17,036 nucleotides of DNA from Clostridia bacterium (GCA_017407375.1 JAFQWT010000018.1:1-17036), one strand, 5' to 3'; positions 1 to 6,848 are shown, numbered from the stretch's first letter. Notes: generated by a model from the sequence alone, not told the origin. A program made the numbers and translations.

Positions 1-164
1 CACGTGCGCAAGCACGCCTGCGGGTCGGGATCGGCAATTTCTGCTCAAAATTCCCTCCGCGAAAGCGCGTGCTCCCCCTTGACGTGCGCAAGCACGCCTG
101 CGGGGCGGGATCGGCAATTTCTGCACAAAATTCCCTCCGCGAAAACCCTCGCTCCCTCCCCCTT
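1..164. repeat. Tandem duplication, 80-bp period
   Basis: Bases 1-80 and 81-164 are two copies of one non-coding unit. They match almost base for base over the first 65 positions (single changes such as t/g near 25 and t/a near 44 of the unit), then diverge in the C/T-rich tail. Each copy opens with ACGTGCGCAAGCACGCC, which contains the inverted repeat CGTGC-GCAA-GCACG, a small hairpin with a GNRA-type loop. The window begins at the repeat edge, so further copies may lie to the left. Short reading frames across it simply follow the repeat and have no plausible ribosome binding site, so I treat it as intergenic. Confidence 0.85.
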
Positions 165-244
165 GGCCTCCCCGCGGATATGGTCAAAATGTGCGCTCAT
201 TGTCATTCACTTCATTTTTCTCTATCCTTGGGGTATCGCTTCAC

Positions 245-269
245 AAAAACGCCACGGCGTGGCGTTTTT
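245..269. terminator. Symmetric stem-loop terminator
   Basis: An 11-bp perfect stem (AAAAACGCCAC / GTGGCGTTTTT) encloses a 3-nt loop. The A-tract and T-tract are part of the stem, so it could end transcripts from either side. No gene directly upstream is visible in the window; it may serve a plus-strand gene off the left edge, or be part of the repetitive intergenic region. Confidence 0.6.
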
Positions 270-276
270 GCTTGCT

Positions 277-294
277 CACGTGCGCAAGCACGCC
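277..294. repeat. Third copy of the GCAA-loop hairpin element
   Basis: CACGTGCGCAAGCACGCC recurs here, identical to the start of the repeat unit at position 1, and is again followed by a C/T-rich tail and a CGCGAAAA run. It shows that the element can exist without the rest of the 80-bp unit. Confidence 0.7.
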
Positions 295-320
295 CTCCCT
301 GCCTCCTCCCCCCTCGCGAA

Positions 321-357
321 AAATAAAAAAAGACCGCGTAGATCTCTCTACGCGGTC
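321..357 (-). terminator. Terminator of the LUD-domain gene
   Basis: An 11-bp stem (GACCGCGTAGA / TCTACGCGGTC, 332-357) with a TCTC loop is followed on the minus strand by a run of T (complement of the A-run at 321-331). It lies about 30 bp beyond the stop codon of the minus-strand gene at 387-989. Confidence 0.88.
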
Positions 358-386
358 GCAAAAACGCGAATTATGTAAACAAAACT

Positions 387-989
387 TTAAAAGCCGAGGT
401 CCTCGTCAATAAGGACGATCTCGTAATTCCCCTCCATGGGCATTTGCCAGAGGATGGCCAGCTCACGGCAGATGCGGTCGGGGGAGGAGCAGTCGTGGCA
501 GCGCCCGTCCACAACGCAGGGGGTGCGCTTGCCAAGGCGGGCGGCGTTCTTCGGCGCGGCAACGTTGCGCGCACGGTCAATGGCCGCGGCCAGCGTGGGG
601 GCGACCTTGTTGCGCCCGACCACAAAATAGACGCGCTTATGACCGAAGAGCGTGCCGGACACGCGGTTGCCGATGCCGTCGATGTTGACGATCTCCCCCG
701 TTTCGGCAATGCCGTTGACCGAGGACAGATACACGTCCGCCGTCATGGCCTTCCTCATATCGTGGCGGCGCTCAAGCTCGCCCGTACGGCGGGAGTGCCA
801 TAAAACGGTGTTGTGCGTCAGGAGCTTATCGTAAAGGCCCAGCGTCCGGAGCGTCATGCTGCCGCCAAAGCCCACCGTCTCCCCGTCGATCTCACAGTCC
901 AGGTAGTCGGCGGCCTCTTTTCCCGTGGAAAAGACCGAAACGCGGTAGCCCCGCCCCTCAAGTGCCGTTTTTAATGCCGTAAAGTCCAT
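387..989 (-). CDS. LUD-domain protein (LutC/YkgG-like, lactate utilization family)
   Basis: A 200-residue soluble protein recognised by family motifs: a GFGGSMTL turn (residues 40-47), the VNGIAETGEIVNIDG block (91-105) and GNRV...FGHKRVYFVVGRNKV (107-129), typical of the LUD domain of LutC and related 'lactate utilization protein' entries. LutC itself belongs to the LutABC iron-sulfur lactate oxidation complex, but no lutA or lutB is nearby, and many stand-alone Bacillota members have no defined function. Four cysteines near the C-terminus (C158, C164, C167, C174; C-x5-C-x2-C-x6-C) could bind metal or an Fe-S cluster; this is inference. The ATG start has an AAGGAGG site 5 bp upstream. It is a single-gene unit with its own promoter and terminator, divergent from the next gene. 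Confidence 0.85.
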   Translation of the reverse strand: MDFTALKTALEGRGYRVSVFSTGKEAADYLDCEIDGETVGFGGSMTLRTLGLYDKLLTHNTVLWHSRRTGELERRHDMRKAMTADVYLSSVNGIAETGEIVNIDGIGNRVSGTLFGHKRVYFVVGRNKVAPTLAAAIDRARNVAAPKNAARLGKRTPCVVDGRCHDCSSPDRICRELAILWQMPMEGNYEIVLIDEDLGF

Positions 990-1012
990 ACGCGCCTCCT
1001 TGCTTTTTTATC

Positions 1013-1041
1013 AGTATAGCACAGCGCCTTAAAAAAAGCAA
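1013..1041 (-). promoter_or_regulatory. Sigma-A promoter of the LUD-domain gene
   Basis: Reading the minus strand: TTGCTT (-35), a 17-bp spacer, then TATACT (-10), followed by AAGGAGG at 1001-995 and the ATG at 989. It is back to back with the plus-strand promoter at 1062-1090, whose -35 box is also TTGCTT. Confidence 0.75.
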
Positions 1042-1061
1042 GAGAAAGGCGGCGCCTCCCC

Positions 1062-1090
1062 TTGCTTTTCCGCCGCCGCCCGTGTATAAT
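1062..1090 (+). promoter_or_regulatory. Sigma-A promoter of the DUF1295 gene
   Basis: TTGCTT (1062-1067), a 17-bp spacer ending in TG one base before the -10, and TATAAT (1085-1090). The ribosome binding site AAAGGAG at 1107-1113 and the ATG at 1124 follow, leaving a leader of about 25 nt. Confidence 0.8.
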
Positions 1091-1123
1091 GGATGAGGAA
1101 AAAAATAAAGGAGACGTTTACCT

Positions 1124-1927
1124 ATGACCTTCCCCCTTTCGCTTCTCGTGATCCTTGGTGCCGCGGTGCTCGTCAGCTCGATGGGCTTTAAGAATTACGT
1201 GTGGTTCATCTCGCTTGGCTACGGCTTTTCCATCGCTGCCGAGGGGATCGCCATGCTGATCCTTTACGGCGCCTCCCTGACCCCTGCCACCGTGCTTCTC
1301 TCGGCGCTCTTCATTCTTTACGGCCTCCGCCTTTCGGGCTATCTTGCCCTTCGGGAGCTGAAAAGCGCCTCCTACAAAAAGCATATGACGGGGGAGATCA
1401 AGGACGGCAAGACCATTCCCTTCGGCGTGAAGTGCGCCATCTGGCTGACCTGTGCCGCCCTTTACGTGACCCAGGTGCTGCCCGTCTTTTACCGCCTTGA
1501 GAACGGCGTGGCCGACAACACCATGGCCTACGTGGGCGTTGGTGTGATGGCCCTTGGCCTCCTCCTGGAGACCGCCGCCGACCTCCAGAAGAACGCCGCC
1601 AAAAAGAAAAACCCGCGCCGCTTTGTCGACACGGGGCTTTACCGCATCGTGCGTTGCCCGAACTACCTTGGGGAGATGATCTTCTGGACGGGGGTCTTTC
1701 TCAGCGGTATCACGGCGCTTTCGGGCGTTGGGCAGTGGATCCTGGCCTCGGTGGGCTACGCCGGCATCATCTTTGTGATGTTTTCGGGCGCGCGCCGCTT
1801 GGAGCTGCGCCAGAACAAGAACTACGGAGACGACCCCGAGTATCAGGCCTACGTCAAGCGCGTGCCGATCCTTCTCCCGCTCATTCCCCTTTATAGCGTC
1901 GAGAAATACAAGTTTTTGATCGCCTAA
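1124..1927 (+). CDS. DUF1295 / ICMT-like polytopic membrane protein
   Basis: A 267-residue integral membrane protein with about six or seven hydrophobic helices (for example 5-19, 25-48, 54-72, 102-121, 134-149, 186-198, 205-220). The C-terminal half carries the DUF1295 / steroid 5-alpha-reductase / isoprenylcysteine methyltransferase signature: a DTGLYRIVRCPNYLGE stretch (169-184) and then an E...Y-x9-Y pattern with a terminal basic-proline block (R224-P255). Relatives use SAM or NADPH at the membrane; which applies here, and on what substrate, cannot be told. The start is supported by AAAGGAG 10 bp upstream and the promoter at 1062-1090. It is flanked downstream by its own terminator, so it is a monocistronic unit. 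Confidence 0.85.
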   Translation: MTFPLSLLVILGAAVLVSSMGFKNYVWFISLGYGFSIAAEGIAMLILYGASLTPATVLLSALFILYGLRLSGYLALRELKSASYKKHMTGEIKDGKTIPFGVKCAIWLTCAALYVTQVLPVFYRLENGVADNTMAYVGVGVMALGLLLETAADLQKNAAKKKNPRRFVDTGLYRIVRCPNYLGEMIFWTGVFLSGITALSGVGQWILASVGYAGIIFVMFSGARRLELRQNKNYGDDPEYQAYVKRVPILLPLIPLYSVEKYKFLIA

Positions 1928-1930
1928 GAA

Positions 1931-1957
1931 AAAACCACCCGCACCGCGGGTGGTTTT
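1931..1957 (+). terminator. Terminator of the DUF1295 gene
   Basis: A 12-bp perfect stem (AAAACCACCCGC / GCGGGTGGTTTT) with an ACC loop, starting 3 bp after the stop codon. Confidence 0.88.
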
Positions 1958-1972
1958 CCGTTTACCAAAAAG

Positions 1973-2003
1973 AAAAAGCAGGTGCCACGGCACCTGCTTT
2001 TTT
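1973..2003 (-). terminator. Terminator of the ribbon-helix-helix gene, containing its stop codon
   Basis: The stem AAAAAGCAGGTGC / GCACCTGCTTTTT with a CACG loop converges with the preceding terminator. On the minus strand the TAA stop of the ribbon-helix-helix gene (2002-2004) merges with the base of the stem, so terminator and coding end overlap. Confidence 0.85.
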
Positions 2004-2202
2004 ATTTGCGGGAGGGCTTTACGTTCACGTCGGGGTCAATGCTCCCTTGGATCGACCCGTGGGCCTCCTCAAAGGCCTTGATGTTTTCTCGGATCAATAC
2101 CTGAACGTGACTGTTCACACTGCGCCCCTCATAATCGGCAACAAAGGCAATTTTATCTAACATTTCTTCTTCAATTCGGATAGAAACGCTCTTAATAGCC
2201 AT
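2002..2202 (-). CDS. Small ribbon-helix-helix DNA-binding protein
   Basis: A 66-residue protein with the Arc/CopG-type layout: an N-terminal beta strand (KSVSIRIEEEML, residues 4-15), helix A (about 12-24), a turn at GRSVNSH (26-32) and helix B (31-46), then a polar tail ending in K/R. Such proteins dimerise through the strand and bind short inverted repeats; many are antitoxins or autorepressors. The ATG start has a GGAG site 8 bp upstream. It is divergent from the SLOG gene, and two inverted repeats lie in the 107-bp gap, so autoregulation plus control of the neighbour is the likely role (inference). The DNA is visibly more AT-rich than the flanking genes, suggesting acquisition together with the SLOG gene. 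Confidence 0.8.
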   Translation of the reverse strand: MAIKSVSIRIEEEMLDKIAFVADYEGRSVNSHVQVLIRENIKAFEEAHGSIQGSIDPDVNVKPSRK

Positions 2203-2212
2203 AAAACCACTC

Positions 2213-2230
2213 CAAAATAAAGGTATTTTG
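2213..2230. promoter_or_regulatory. Candidate operator 1 (CAAAATA inverted repeat)
   Basis: CAAAATA (2213-2219), a 4-bp spacer, and TATTTTG (2224-2230) form a perfect 7-bp inverted repeat just upstream of the ribosome binding site of the ribbon-helix-helix gene. A possible -10 (TAAAAT on the minus strand, 2236-2241) is adjacent. The size and place suit a dimeric ribbon-helix-helix repressor, but binding is only inferred. Confidence 0.45.
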
Positions 2231-2270
2231 TGTTTATTTTACCCTAAACATGTGATAGAATGTTTTTAAC

Positions 2271-2287
2271 GGATATACCGTATATCC
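2271..2287. promoter_or_regulatory. Candidate operator 2 (17-bp palindrome)
   Basis: GGATATAC-C-GTATATCC is an 8-bp perfect inverted repeat around one central base, 23 bp before the ATG of the SLOG gene. A plausible weak plus-strand -10 (TAGAAT, 2255-2260) places it just after the transcription start, where a bound protein would block elongation. The protein that binds is not shown by the sequence; the adjacent ribbon-helix-helix protein is the obvious candidate. Confidence 0.5.
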
Positions 2288-2309
2288 AAATTATTTTGTG
2301 GTGAAGGTT

Positions 2310-2831
2310 ATGGAAGAGCTGAAAAAATATTCGTGTTGCTTTTTTGGACATCGGAAGATCAAGGAAACACCTACACTAAAGGAGCGCCTTATAAGAGAGA
2401 TTGAGTTCTTGATAACGGAAAAAAAGGTGGGGTGTTTTTATTTTGGCAGCAAAAGCGAATTTGATGCTTTGTGTCATAAGATCGTTACGGGGTTGAAACA
2501 AAAATACCCCCACATAAGGCGTGTTTATGTGAGGTCGGCGTTTCCGTGCATTTCCGAGAGGTATAGGGAACGTCTTATGGAGCGTTATGAGGATACGTAT
2601 TTTCCCGAGCGCATAGAAAATGCGGGTAGAGCCGCTTGCTTGGAGCGCAATCAGGAAATGATAAACAATTCAGAGTTTTGTATTGTGTATTTTGATAAGA
2701 ATTATATGCCGCCCAAACGAAAGGTAGGTAAGCGTGACATTATGGAGCGGCAGCCGAGAAGCGGAACGGCCGTTGCCTATTCTTATGCGGTAAGGAAGAA
2801 AAAGAAAATCGTTAACGTTATCGATGTATAA
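2310..2831 (+). CDS. SLOG-superfamily (DUF1273/YpsA-like) nucleotide-binding protein
   Basis: A 173-residue soluble Rossmann-like protein. Motifs seen: an N-terminal strand then FFGHR (11-15), the FGSKSEFD loop (45-52), ERNQEMI...FCIVYFD (112-129) and a C-terminal RSGTAVAYSYA helix (150-160) before a final strand. This order fits the SLOG/DUF1273 group, thought to bind nucleotides or nucleotide-derived ligands and common near phage, conjugative and defence genes. No partner effector is visible here. I prefer the ATG at 2310 (GGTG core 6 bp upstream) over an in-frame GTG at 2298, which lacks any ribosome binding site. Its A/T-rich codon choice differs from neighbours. The terminator at 2856 ends the unit. 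Confidence 0.75.
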   Translation: MEELKKYSCCFFGHRKIKETPTLKERLIREIEFLITEKKVGCFYFGSKSEFDALCHKIVTGLKQKYPHIRRVYVRSAFPCISERYRERLMERYEDTYFPERIENAGRAACLERNQEMINNSEFCIVYFDKNYMPPKRKVGKRDIMERQPRSGTAVAYSYAVRKKKKIVNVIDV

Positions 2832-2855
2832 ACCGAAAAGCCGACGAGAAAAAAG

Positions 2856-2882
2856 AAAAAGCCGCATGAATGCGGCTTTTTT
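2856..2882. terminator. Shared bidirectional terminator
   Basis: The stem AAAAAGCCGCA / TGCGGCTTTTT with a TGAA loop has A/T tracts on both sides. It lies 25 bp after the SLOG stop codon and about 55 bp beyond the stop of the convergent antiporter gene, so it probably serves both. Confidence 0.85.
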
Positions 2883-2937
2883 GCAAGCAAAGCTTTAAGG
2901 TGCGGTAAATGCACTTCCACTGAGCCGTCTTGGCGCT

Positions 2938-4248
2938 TCACTTTCTCTTCTCGGGAATGAGAAACATAAAGACAAGCGAGCTAAGGAGCAGCATCATGGG
3001 GTAAAAGAGGTGGCCGATGACGGCAAAGGCCGAAAGCTCCAGCCCCATCGTGCCGGCGGCGGTCAGGGCGACCAGCATCTGTGCGCCGTAGGGAAGGATG
3101 CCCTGGAAGATGCAGGAGAAGGTATCGAGGATCGAGGCCGTCTTGCGCGGCGAGATGCCGTATTCCTTGGCCATTTCCGTGGCGATCGGGTTGGCCATCA
3201 CGATCGCCACCGTGTTGTTGGCGGTGGCCACGTCCATCAGCCCGACGAGAAGCCCAATGCCCAGCTGCCCCGCCCGCTTCCCGCGGAAGATGCGGCGGAT
3301 CGCCCCGAGCAGGGCCAGAAAGCCGCCCGCCTCACGGATGAGGGCGCAAAGCGCCGCCACCAGCACCGCGACCATGGAGGTCTCGAACATACCCGAAAGG
3401 CCAACGCCTGCGCTCTCAAGGAGGGTTTGGAAGTCCATAGCGCCCGAGAAGAGCATGATGACCGCGCCCACCAGCGTGCCGCAAAGGAGCGTCAGGAAAA
3501 CGTTGACACCGGCGATGCCGCCGATCAGAACGAGAACGTAGGGTAGGATCTCTAAGAGCGAGTAGGGCTTCTGCACGGTCGGTTGAATGTCGGCCTGCAG
3601 GGAAAGAGCAAGGATCAGCGCAAGCGTCAGGAGGGCAGCGGGCAGAACGATCGCAAAGTTCGTGCGGAACTTGTCCTTCATCGCGCACCCCTGCCCCTGA
3701 CAGGCGGCAATGGTGGTGTCCGAAACAAAGGAGAGGTTGTCGCCGAACATCGCGCCGCCCACCACCGTGCCAACGCACAGCGGGAGCGAAAAGCCCGAGG
3801 TGACCGAGAGGGCCGCCGCAATGGGGGTGAGGAGCGTGATCGTCCCCACCGAGGTGCCCATGGCGGTGGAAACAAAGCAGGCGACAAGGAACAATACACA
3901 CACAGAAAAGCGCGGCGGCACGATCGAAAGCACAAAATAGGCCACGCTCTCGGCGCTGCTCCGTCCGACGACCCCCACAAAGATGCCCGCAAGAAGGAAG
4001 ACGAGGAGCATCGTGATGATGTTTCTGTCGCCCACGCCCGCGCCCATCAGCGAGAGCTTTTTGTCAAAGCTTACGTCGCGGTTCTGCAGACACGCCACCA
4101 GGATCGCGACAAGGAAGATAAGAACGATCGGCACCTTGTAAAAGCCCATAGGAATGTCGAGACCGTATTCAAAGGTAATACCGAGACCAAGATAGAGCGC
4201 CACAAAAATACCGATCGGCAGAAGCGCCCACGCATTTGCTTTCTTCAC
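2938..4248 (-). CDS. NhaC-family Na+/H+ antiporter
   Basis: A 436-residue polytopic membrane protein with about 11-12 hydrophobic helices. The NhaC-family core is clear: GDNLSFVSDTT (169-179) in a re-entrant region, with a MKDKFRTN loop (190-197) after it, and a second conserved block in the C-terminal half with DVATANNTVAIVMANPIA and DTFSCIFQGILPYG. Family members exchange Na+ for H+ or, in some branches, organic acids such as malate and lactate; the substrate cannot be assigned from sequence. The start is the GTG at 4248, preceded by AGGAAAG 5 bp upstream. The frame stays open further upstream to 4497, but that part crosses the promoter and the previous gene and is not coding. The unit is monocistronic, with its promoter at 4309-4337. 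Confidence 0.88.
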   Translation of the reverse strand: MKKANAWALLPIGIFVALYLGLGITFEYGLDIPMGFYKVPIVLIFLVAILVACLQNRDVSFDKKLSLMGAGVGDRNIITMLLVFLLAGIFVGVVGRSSAESVAYFVLSIVPPRFSVCVLFLVACFVSTAMGTSVGTITLLTPIAAALSVTSGFSLPLCVGTVVGGAMFGDNLSFVSDTTIAACQGQGCAMKDKFRTNFAIVLPAALLTLALILALSLQADIQPTVQKPYSLLEILPYVLVLIGGIAGVNVFLTLLCGTLVGAVIMLFSGAMDFQTLLESAGVGLSGMFETSMVAVLVAALCALIREAGGFLALLGAIRRIFRGKRAGQLGIGLLVGLMDVATANNTVAIVMANPIATEMAKEYGISPRKTASILDTFSCIFQGILPYGAQMLVALTAAGTMGLELSAFAVIGHLFYPMMLLLSSLVFMFLIPEKRK

Positions 4249-4308
4249 GTTGTCTTTCCTTTCCGTTATCAGCCACCCGCGTCTTTGCGGGGAACGCAAG
4301 CTACCGCC

Positions 4309-4337
4309 ATTATAGCATATAAGGGAGGGCAATTCAA
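4309..4337 (-). promoter_or_regulatory. Sigma-A promoter of the antiporter gene
   Basis: On the minus strand: TTGAAT, a 17-bp spacer, TATAAT. Transcription would start near 4302, giving a leader of about 55 nt before the GTG start at 4248. It confirms the short form of the antiporter. Confidence 0.8.
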
Positions 4338-4344
4338 GAGGAAA

Positions 4345-4365
4345 CCGAGCGCCAACGGCGCTCGG
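4345..4365 (-). terminator. Terminator-like stem-loop after the hydrolase gene
   Basis: The stem CCGAGCGCC / GGCGCTCGG with a 3-nt loop starts 4 bp past the hydrolase stop codon. Only a short T/C-rich run follows on the minus strand, and the -35 box of the antiporter promoter begins 8 bp further on, so termination may be incomplete. Confidence 0.65.
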
Positions 4366-4369
4366 CTTC

Positions 4370-5380
4370 TTAATATCCCATACGGTGGATCTCCGCCCAA
4401 AGGAGATCGGCGTAATTGTAATGGCCACCCTCGCCAAAGACCAGGGTGCAGGCCCGCGGCGCGCCGGCGTAGGCATAGAGCGCCCGTATCGCTTCAAAGG
4501 TGCGCTCGGTGCCCTCGGCGGGGAAGTCGGTGTCGGTCCTTCCCGCCGCGATCACAAGGGCCCGCGGTGCGATAAGGCCGCCAAGATCGCTAAGCTCAAA
4601 GTAGCGGCGGATCCCCGGGACGTGGTTGCAAAGGCAATGCGGCATCGCCGCCAGGGAAAACTCAAAATTGCAGATCGAGCAGGAGGGTGCCGCCACGGCG
4701 ATCCTCTCGTCAAGGCAGGCAAGGTAGTAGGTAACGGTGCCGCCGCCCGAATTTCCCGTACAAACGATGCCCTCGCTGTCAAGAGTGGGGAAGTACGAAA
4801 GCACGGCGTCAAGGATCCGCATCGCGTCAAACACCCTCTCGCCGAGCAGCGTCCGCCCCGCCAGCAGGGCGATCTTGGCCGTTTCGGTGCAGGAGGGCAC
4901 GCGCCCCGTGATGCTGGCCTCGCCAAAGCCGCGCGCCTCGATCACCAGCGCCGCCCGTCCCTCGCGGAGGGCCCGCGGAGCCATGGCGCGGTGCGGCCAT
5001 TCGCTAAGAGAACGCTCGTCGGCCTCGTCCTTGGCGCGGCCGAGGGCCACGTGCATACCGGAGCCGTGACCGCTGAGGCAAAGCGTCAGGGGCACCGCCC
5101 CGCTCGCTCCTTGAGGAAGGAGAAGGTGGCAGGGCACAAGGTAGCCGGGCTCGGTCTCCACGGTGAAGCGGTGCTCGGTATAGCCGTCACAGTCCTTGGT
5201 GTATTCTAGCGAAAGGGTCGCCTCGCCATGGGCCGTGGGCAGGCACAAAAGCTCGGCAAGGCGCGTCCGCGCCGCCGCCTGCCATGCCGCAAAATCCTCG
5301 GTACCGTCATAGGCCATGGCGCGCGGGAGCGCGCAAAACCGCGCTTGCTCGTAGCGGTGACTGATCGCTGTTGCTTCCAT
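4370..5380 (-). CDS. Alpha/beta hydrolase, acetyl-xylan-esterase / dienelactone-hydrolase type
   Basis: A 336-residue cytoplasmic protein without a signal peptide. The catalytic layout is visible: an oxyanion-type LSGHG (102-106), the nucleophile elbow GNSGGG with S211, an acid in the IAAGRTDTDFP segment (D283 most likely) and a histidine in GEGGHYNY (H320). This matches bacterial family hydrolases annotated as acetyl xylan esterase or Abhydrolase_7-like and typically deacylating sugars or esters; the substrate is unknown. The ATG start has GGGGAG 7 bp upstream and a strong promoter about 85 bp upstream. It is unusually rich in cysteine for such a protein (several in 235-252), which argues for a cytoplasmic site. 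Confidence 0.8.
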   Translation of the reverse strand: MEATAISHRYEQARFCALPRAMAYDGTEDFAAWQAAARTRLAELLCLPTAHGEATLSLEYTKDCDGYTEHRFTVETEPGYLVPCHLLLPQGASGAVPLTLCLSGHGSGMHVALGRAKDEADERSLSEWPHRAMAPRALREGRAALVIEARGFGEASITGRVPSCTETAKIALLAGRTLLGERVFDAMRILDAVLSYFPTLDSEGIVCTGNSGGGTVTYYLACLDERIAVAAPSCSICNFEFSLAAMPHCLCNHVPGIRRYFELSDLGGLIAPRALVIAAGRTDTDFPAEGTERTFEAIRALYAYAGAPRACTLVFGEGGHYNYADLLWAEIHRMGY

Positions 5381-5464
5381 ATCGGTGCTCCCCTTACGGT
5401 TGACATTAAAGCTCCGAGGAACGCTTGTCCCCCGTTTTTTCTCGGCACGCTGCCGATCATTGCC

Positions 5465-5493
5465 ATTATACCACAGAAGGAAAAGAGTTTCAA
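5465..5493 (-). promoter_or_regulatory. Sigma-A promoter of the hydrolase gene
   Basis: On the minus strand: TTGAAA, a 17-bp spacer, TATAAT. The resulting leader is close to 80 nt and contains a small hairpin (CGGCA-nnn-TGCCG, about 5443-5455). It overlaps no gene, but lies only about 40 bp from the surface-protein remnant on the other strand. Confidence 0.82.
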
Positions 5494-5530
5494 GAGAAAA
5501 AAGCGGTCGGCCTCATATTCTTGGGGGTTG

Positions 5531-5760
5531 ACATTCACGGTCAAGGACGTCAGGATCAACGGCGCCTCGGTCGGGGCGGTCAGCGGCTACACCTTTACGG
5601 ACGTGTGCGCCGATCAGACCTTGAGGTGGAGCTTGAACGTGCGGCGTCGGCCACGACTGGCATCATCATTGCCCTATCCTCGGTGGCGGGCGTCAGCACC
5701 GCGGCGCTGGCGGTCCTCGGGCTCCGAATGCGCAGCCGCTTTGCCTCGTTTCGGGAATAA
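5531..5760 (+). pseudogene. Decayed C-terminal fragment of a membrane-anchored surface protein
   Basis: No start codon or ribosome binding site fits, yet the reading is protein-like. In one frame (5531-5620) it reads TFTVKDVRING...SGYTFTDVCADQT, the pattern of a surface-protein repeat ('DV.VNG.SVG.VSxYTFxxVxADHTI'). From 5621 it continues in the neighbouring frame as LEVELERAASATTG, then a hydrophobic helix (IIIALSSVAGVSTAALAVLG) and a basic tail ending at TAA 5758-5760, as in a membrane anchor. The two parts join if a single base was lost at 5620/5621 (for example ATT to TT). So this is a 5'-truncated, frameshifted remnant. The family match is from pattern recognition and is moderate. Confidence 0.62.
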
Positions 5761-5796
5761 TTCCTTATCGCGGCGGGAAGAACCCGAAAAAATCAC

Positions 5797-5826
5797 TTGT
5801 TGTCCCCGGGGTTCGGGTGGTATAAT
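5797..5826 (+). promoter_or_regulatory. Sigma-A promoter of the oxidoreductase gene
   Basis: TTGTTG (5797-5802), an 18-bp spacer, and TATAAT (5821-5826). A ribosome binding site (GTGAGG, 5845-5850) and the ATG at 5859 follow. Confidence 0.72.
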
Positions 5827-5858
5827 AAGATAACACCAACCACAGTGAGGATACCATA

Positions 5859-6848
5859 ATGAAAATTGCGATCATCGGTTGCCGACACAACCACATCTTT
5901 TCGCTTTATCGGTGGATGAAGGAGAGCGGGCGCGTGGAGTTCGCCGGCGCCTACGAGGCGGACGAGCCGACCCGCCTGGCCGCCGAAAAAAGCCCGGGGC
6001 TCAGCTTCCCCTACGCCTCGGTGGAGGAGGTCCTTGCCGACAAAACGGTGGATGCGGTCGCCATCGGTGACTATTACAGCATCCGCGGCTCCCACGCCAT
6101 TGCCGCCCTGCGCGCGGGCAAGCACGTCATTGCGGATAAGCCGATCTGCACCTCGCTTTCGGAGCTTGACGAGATCGAGGCGCTCTCCCGTGAGCGCGGC
6201 CTTGCGGTCGGTGCGATGCTGGATATGCGTTGCCATAAGAACGTGCTGGCGGCCAAGCAGCTGATCGAGGAGGGGACGCTCGGCAGGATCCACAATATCC
6301 AGTTTGGCGGTCAGCATCCTCTCTCGTACGGCACACGCCCCTCCTGGTACTTTGAGGAGGGCAAGCACGGCGGCGTGATCAACGATATCGCCATCCACGG
6401 TATCGATCTTCTCACCTATCTCACGGGCGAGAGGGTGGAGAGGATCAACGCCGCGCGTACCTACAACGCCTACGCCACGGAGGTCCCCCATTTCCTTGAC
6501 TGCGGGCAGATGATGCTCACCCTCACGGGGGGGATCGGCGTTCTGGCCGACGTTTCCTATTCCGCACCCACAAAGCTCGGCTATACCTCGCCCTTCTATT
6601 GGGAGTTCCACATCTGGGGTGAGCGCGGTATGCTCTCCTTCAGCTACGGCACGGACGGTGTCACGCTGTACGGCATGGATGCCGCCGCCCCCGTCACGGT
6701 GCCCCCCATCGCGCCGGGCGATACCATTCTCGATGCCTTCCTTGACCAGGTCGAGGGCAAGCCCACCCGCCTCTCCACGGCCGAGGTCCTCGCCGCCTCC
6801 CGCAAGACGCTGGAGATCCAGCGCCTCGCCGACGAGAGCGCACACTAA
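5859..6848 (+). CDS. Gfo/Idh/MocA-family oxidoreductase
   Basis: A 329-residue NAD(P)-dependent sugar or polyol dehydrogenase-like protein. The N-terminal Rossmann fold starts MKIAIIGCRHNH (the second and third glycines of the usual GxGxxG are replaced), and the family motif GKHVIADKP (87-95) carries the catalytic lysine K94. The C-terminal substrate domain has GGVINDIAIHGIDLL (171-185) with the D176/H180 pair typical of the active site. Family members oxidise or reduce sugars, inositols and their derivatives; the substrate is not assignable. It has its own promoter and terminator, but sits next to a creatininase-family gene, so both may act on one small-molecule route (inference). Confidence 0.88.
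   Translation: MKIAIIGCRHNHIFSLYRWMKESGRVEFAGAYEADEPTRLAAEKSPGLSFPYASVEEVLADKTVDAVAIGDYYSIRGSHAIAALRAGKHVIADKPICTSLSELDEIEALSRERGLAVGAMLDMRCHKNVLAAKQLIEEGTLGRIHNIQFGGQHPLSYGTRPSWYFEEGKHGGVINDIAIHGIDLLTYLTGERVERINAARTYNAYATEVPHFLDCGQMMLTLTGGIGVLADVSYSAPTKLGYTSPFYWEFHIWGERGMLSFSYGTDGVTLYGMDAAAPVTVPPIAPGDTILDAFLDQVEGKPTRLSTAEVLAASRKTLEIQRLADESAH

Noticed and set aside
4..412. Small proteins encoded in the left repeat region
   Set aside because: They translate the repeat and terminators, have no ribosome binding sites and show no conserved-looking composition.
4249..4497. N-terminal extension of the antiporter
   Set aside because: The frame stays open, but it runs through the antiporter promoter and the hydrolase terminator and has no membrane-protein character. 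The GTG at 4248 has a good ribosome binding site.
5228..5833. Intact 201-residue gene on the plus strand
   Set aside because: Its first part overlaps the hydrolase gene antisense, and its last part is out of frame with the anchor region; only the middle segment is protein-like, which fits the remnant.
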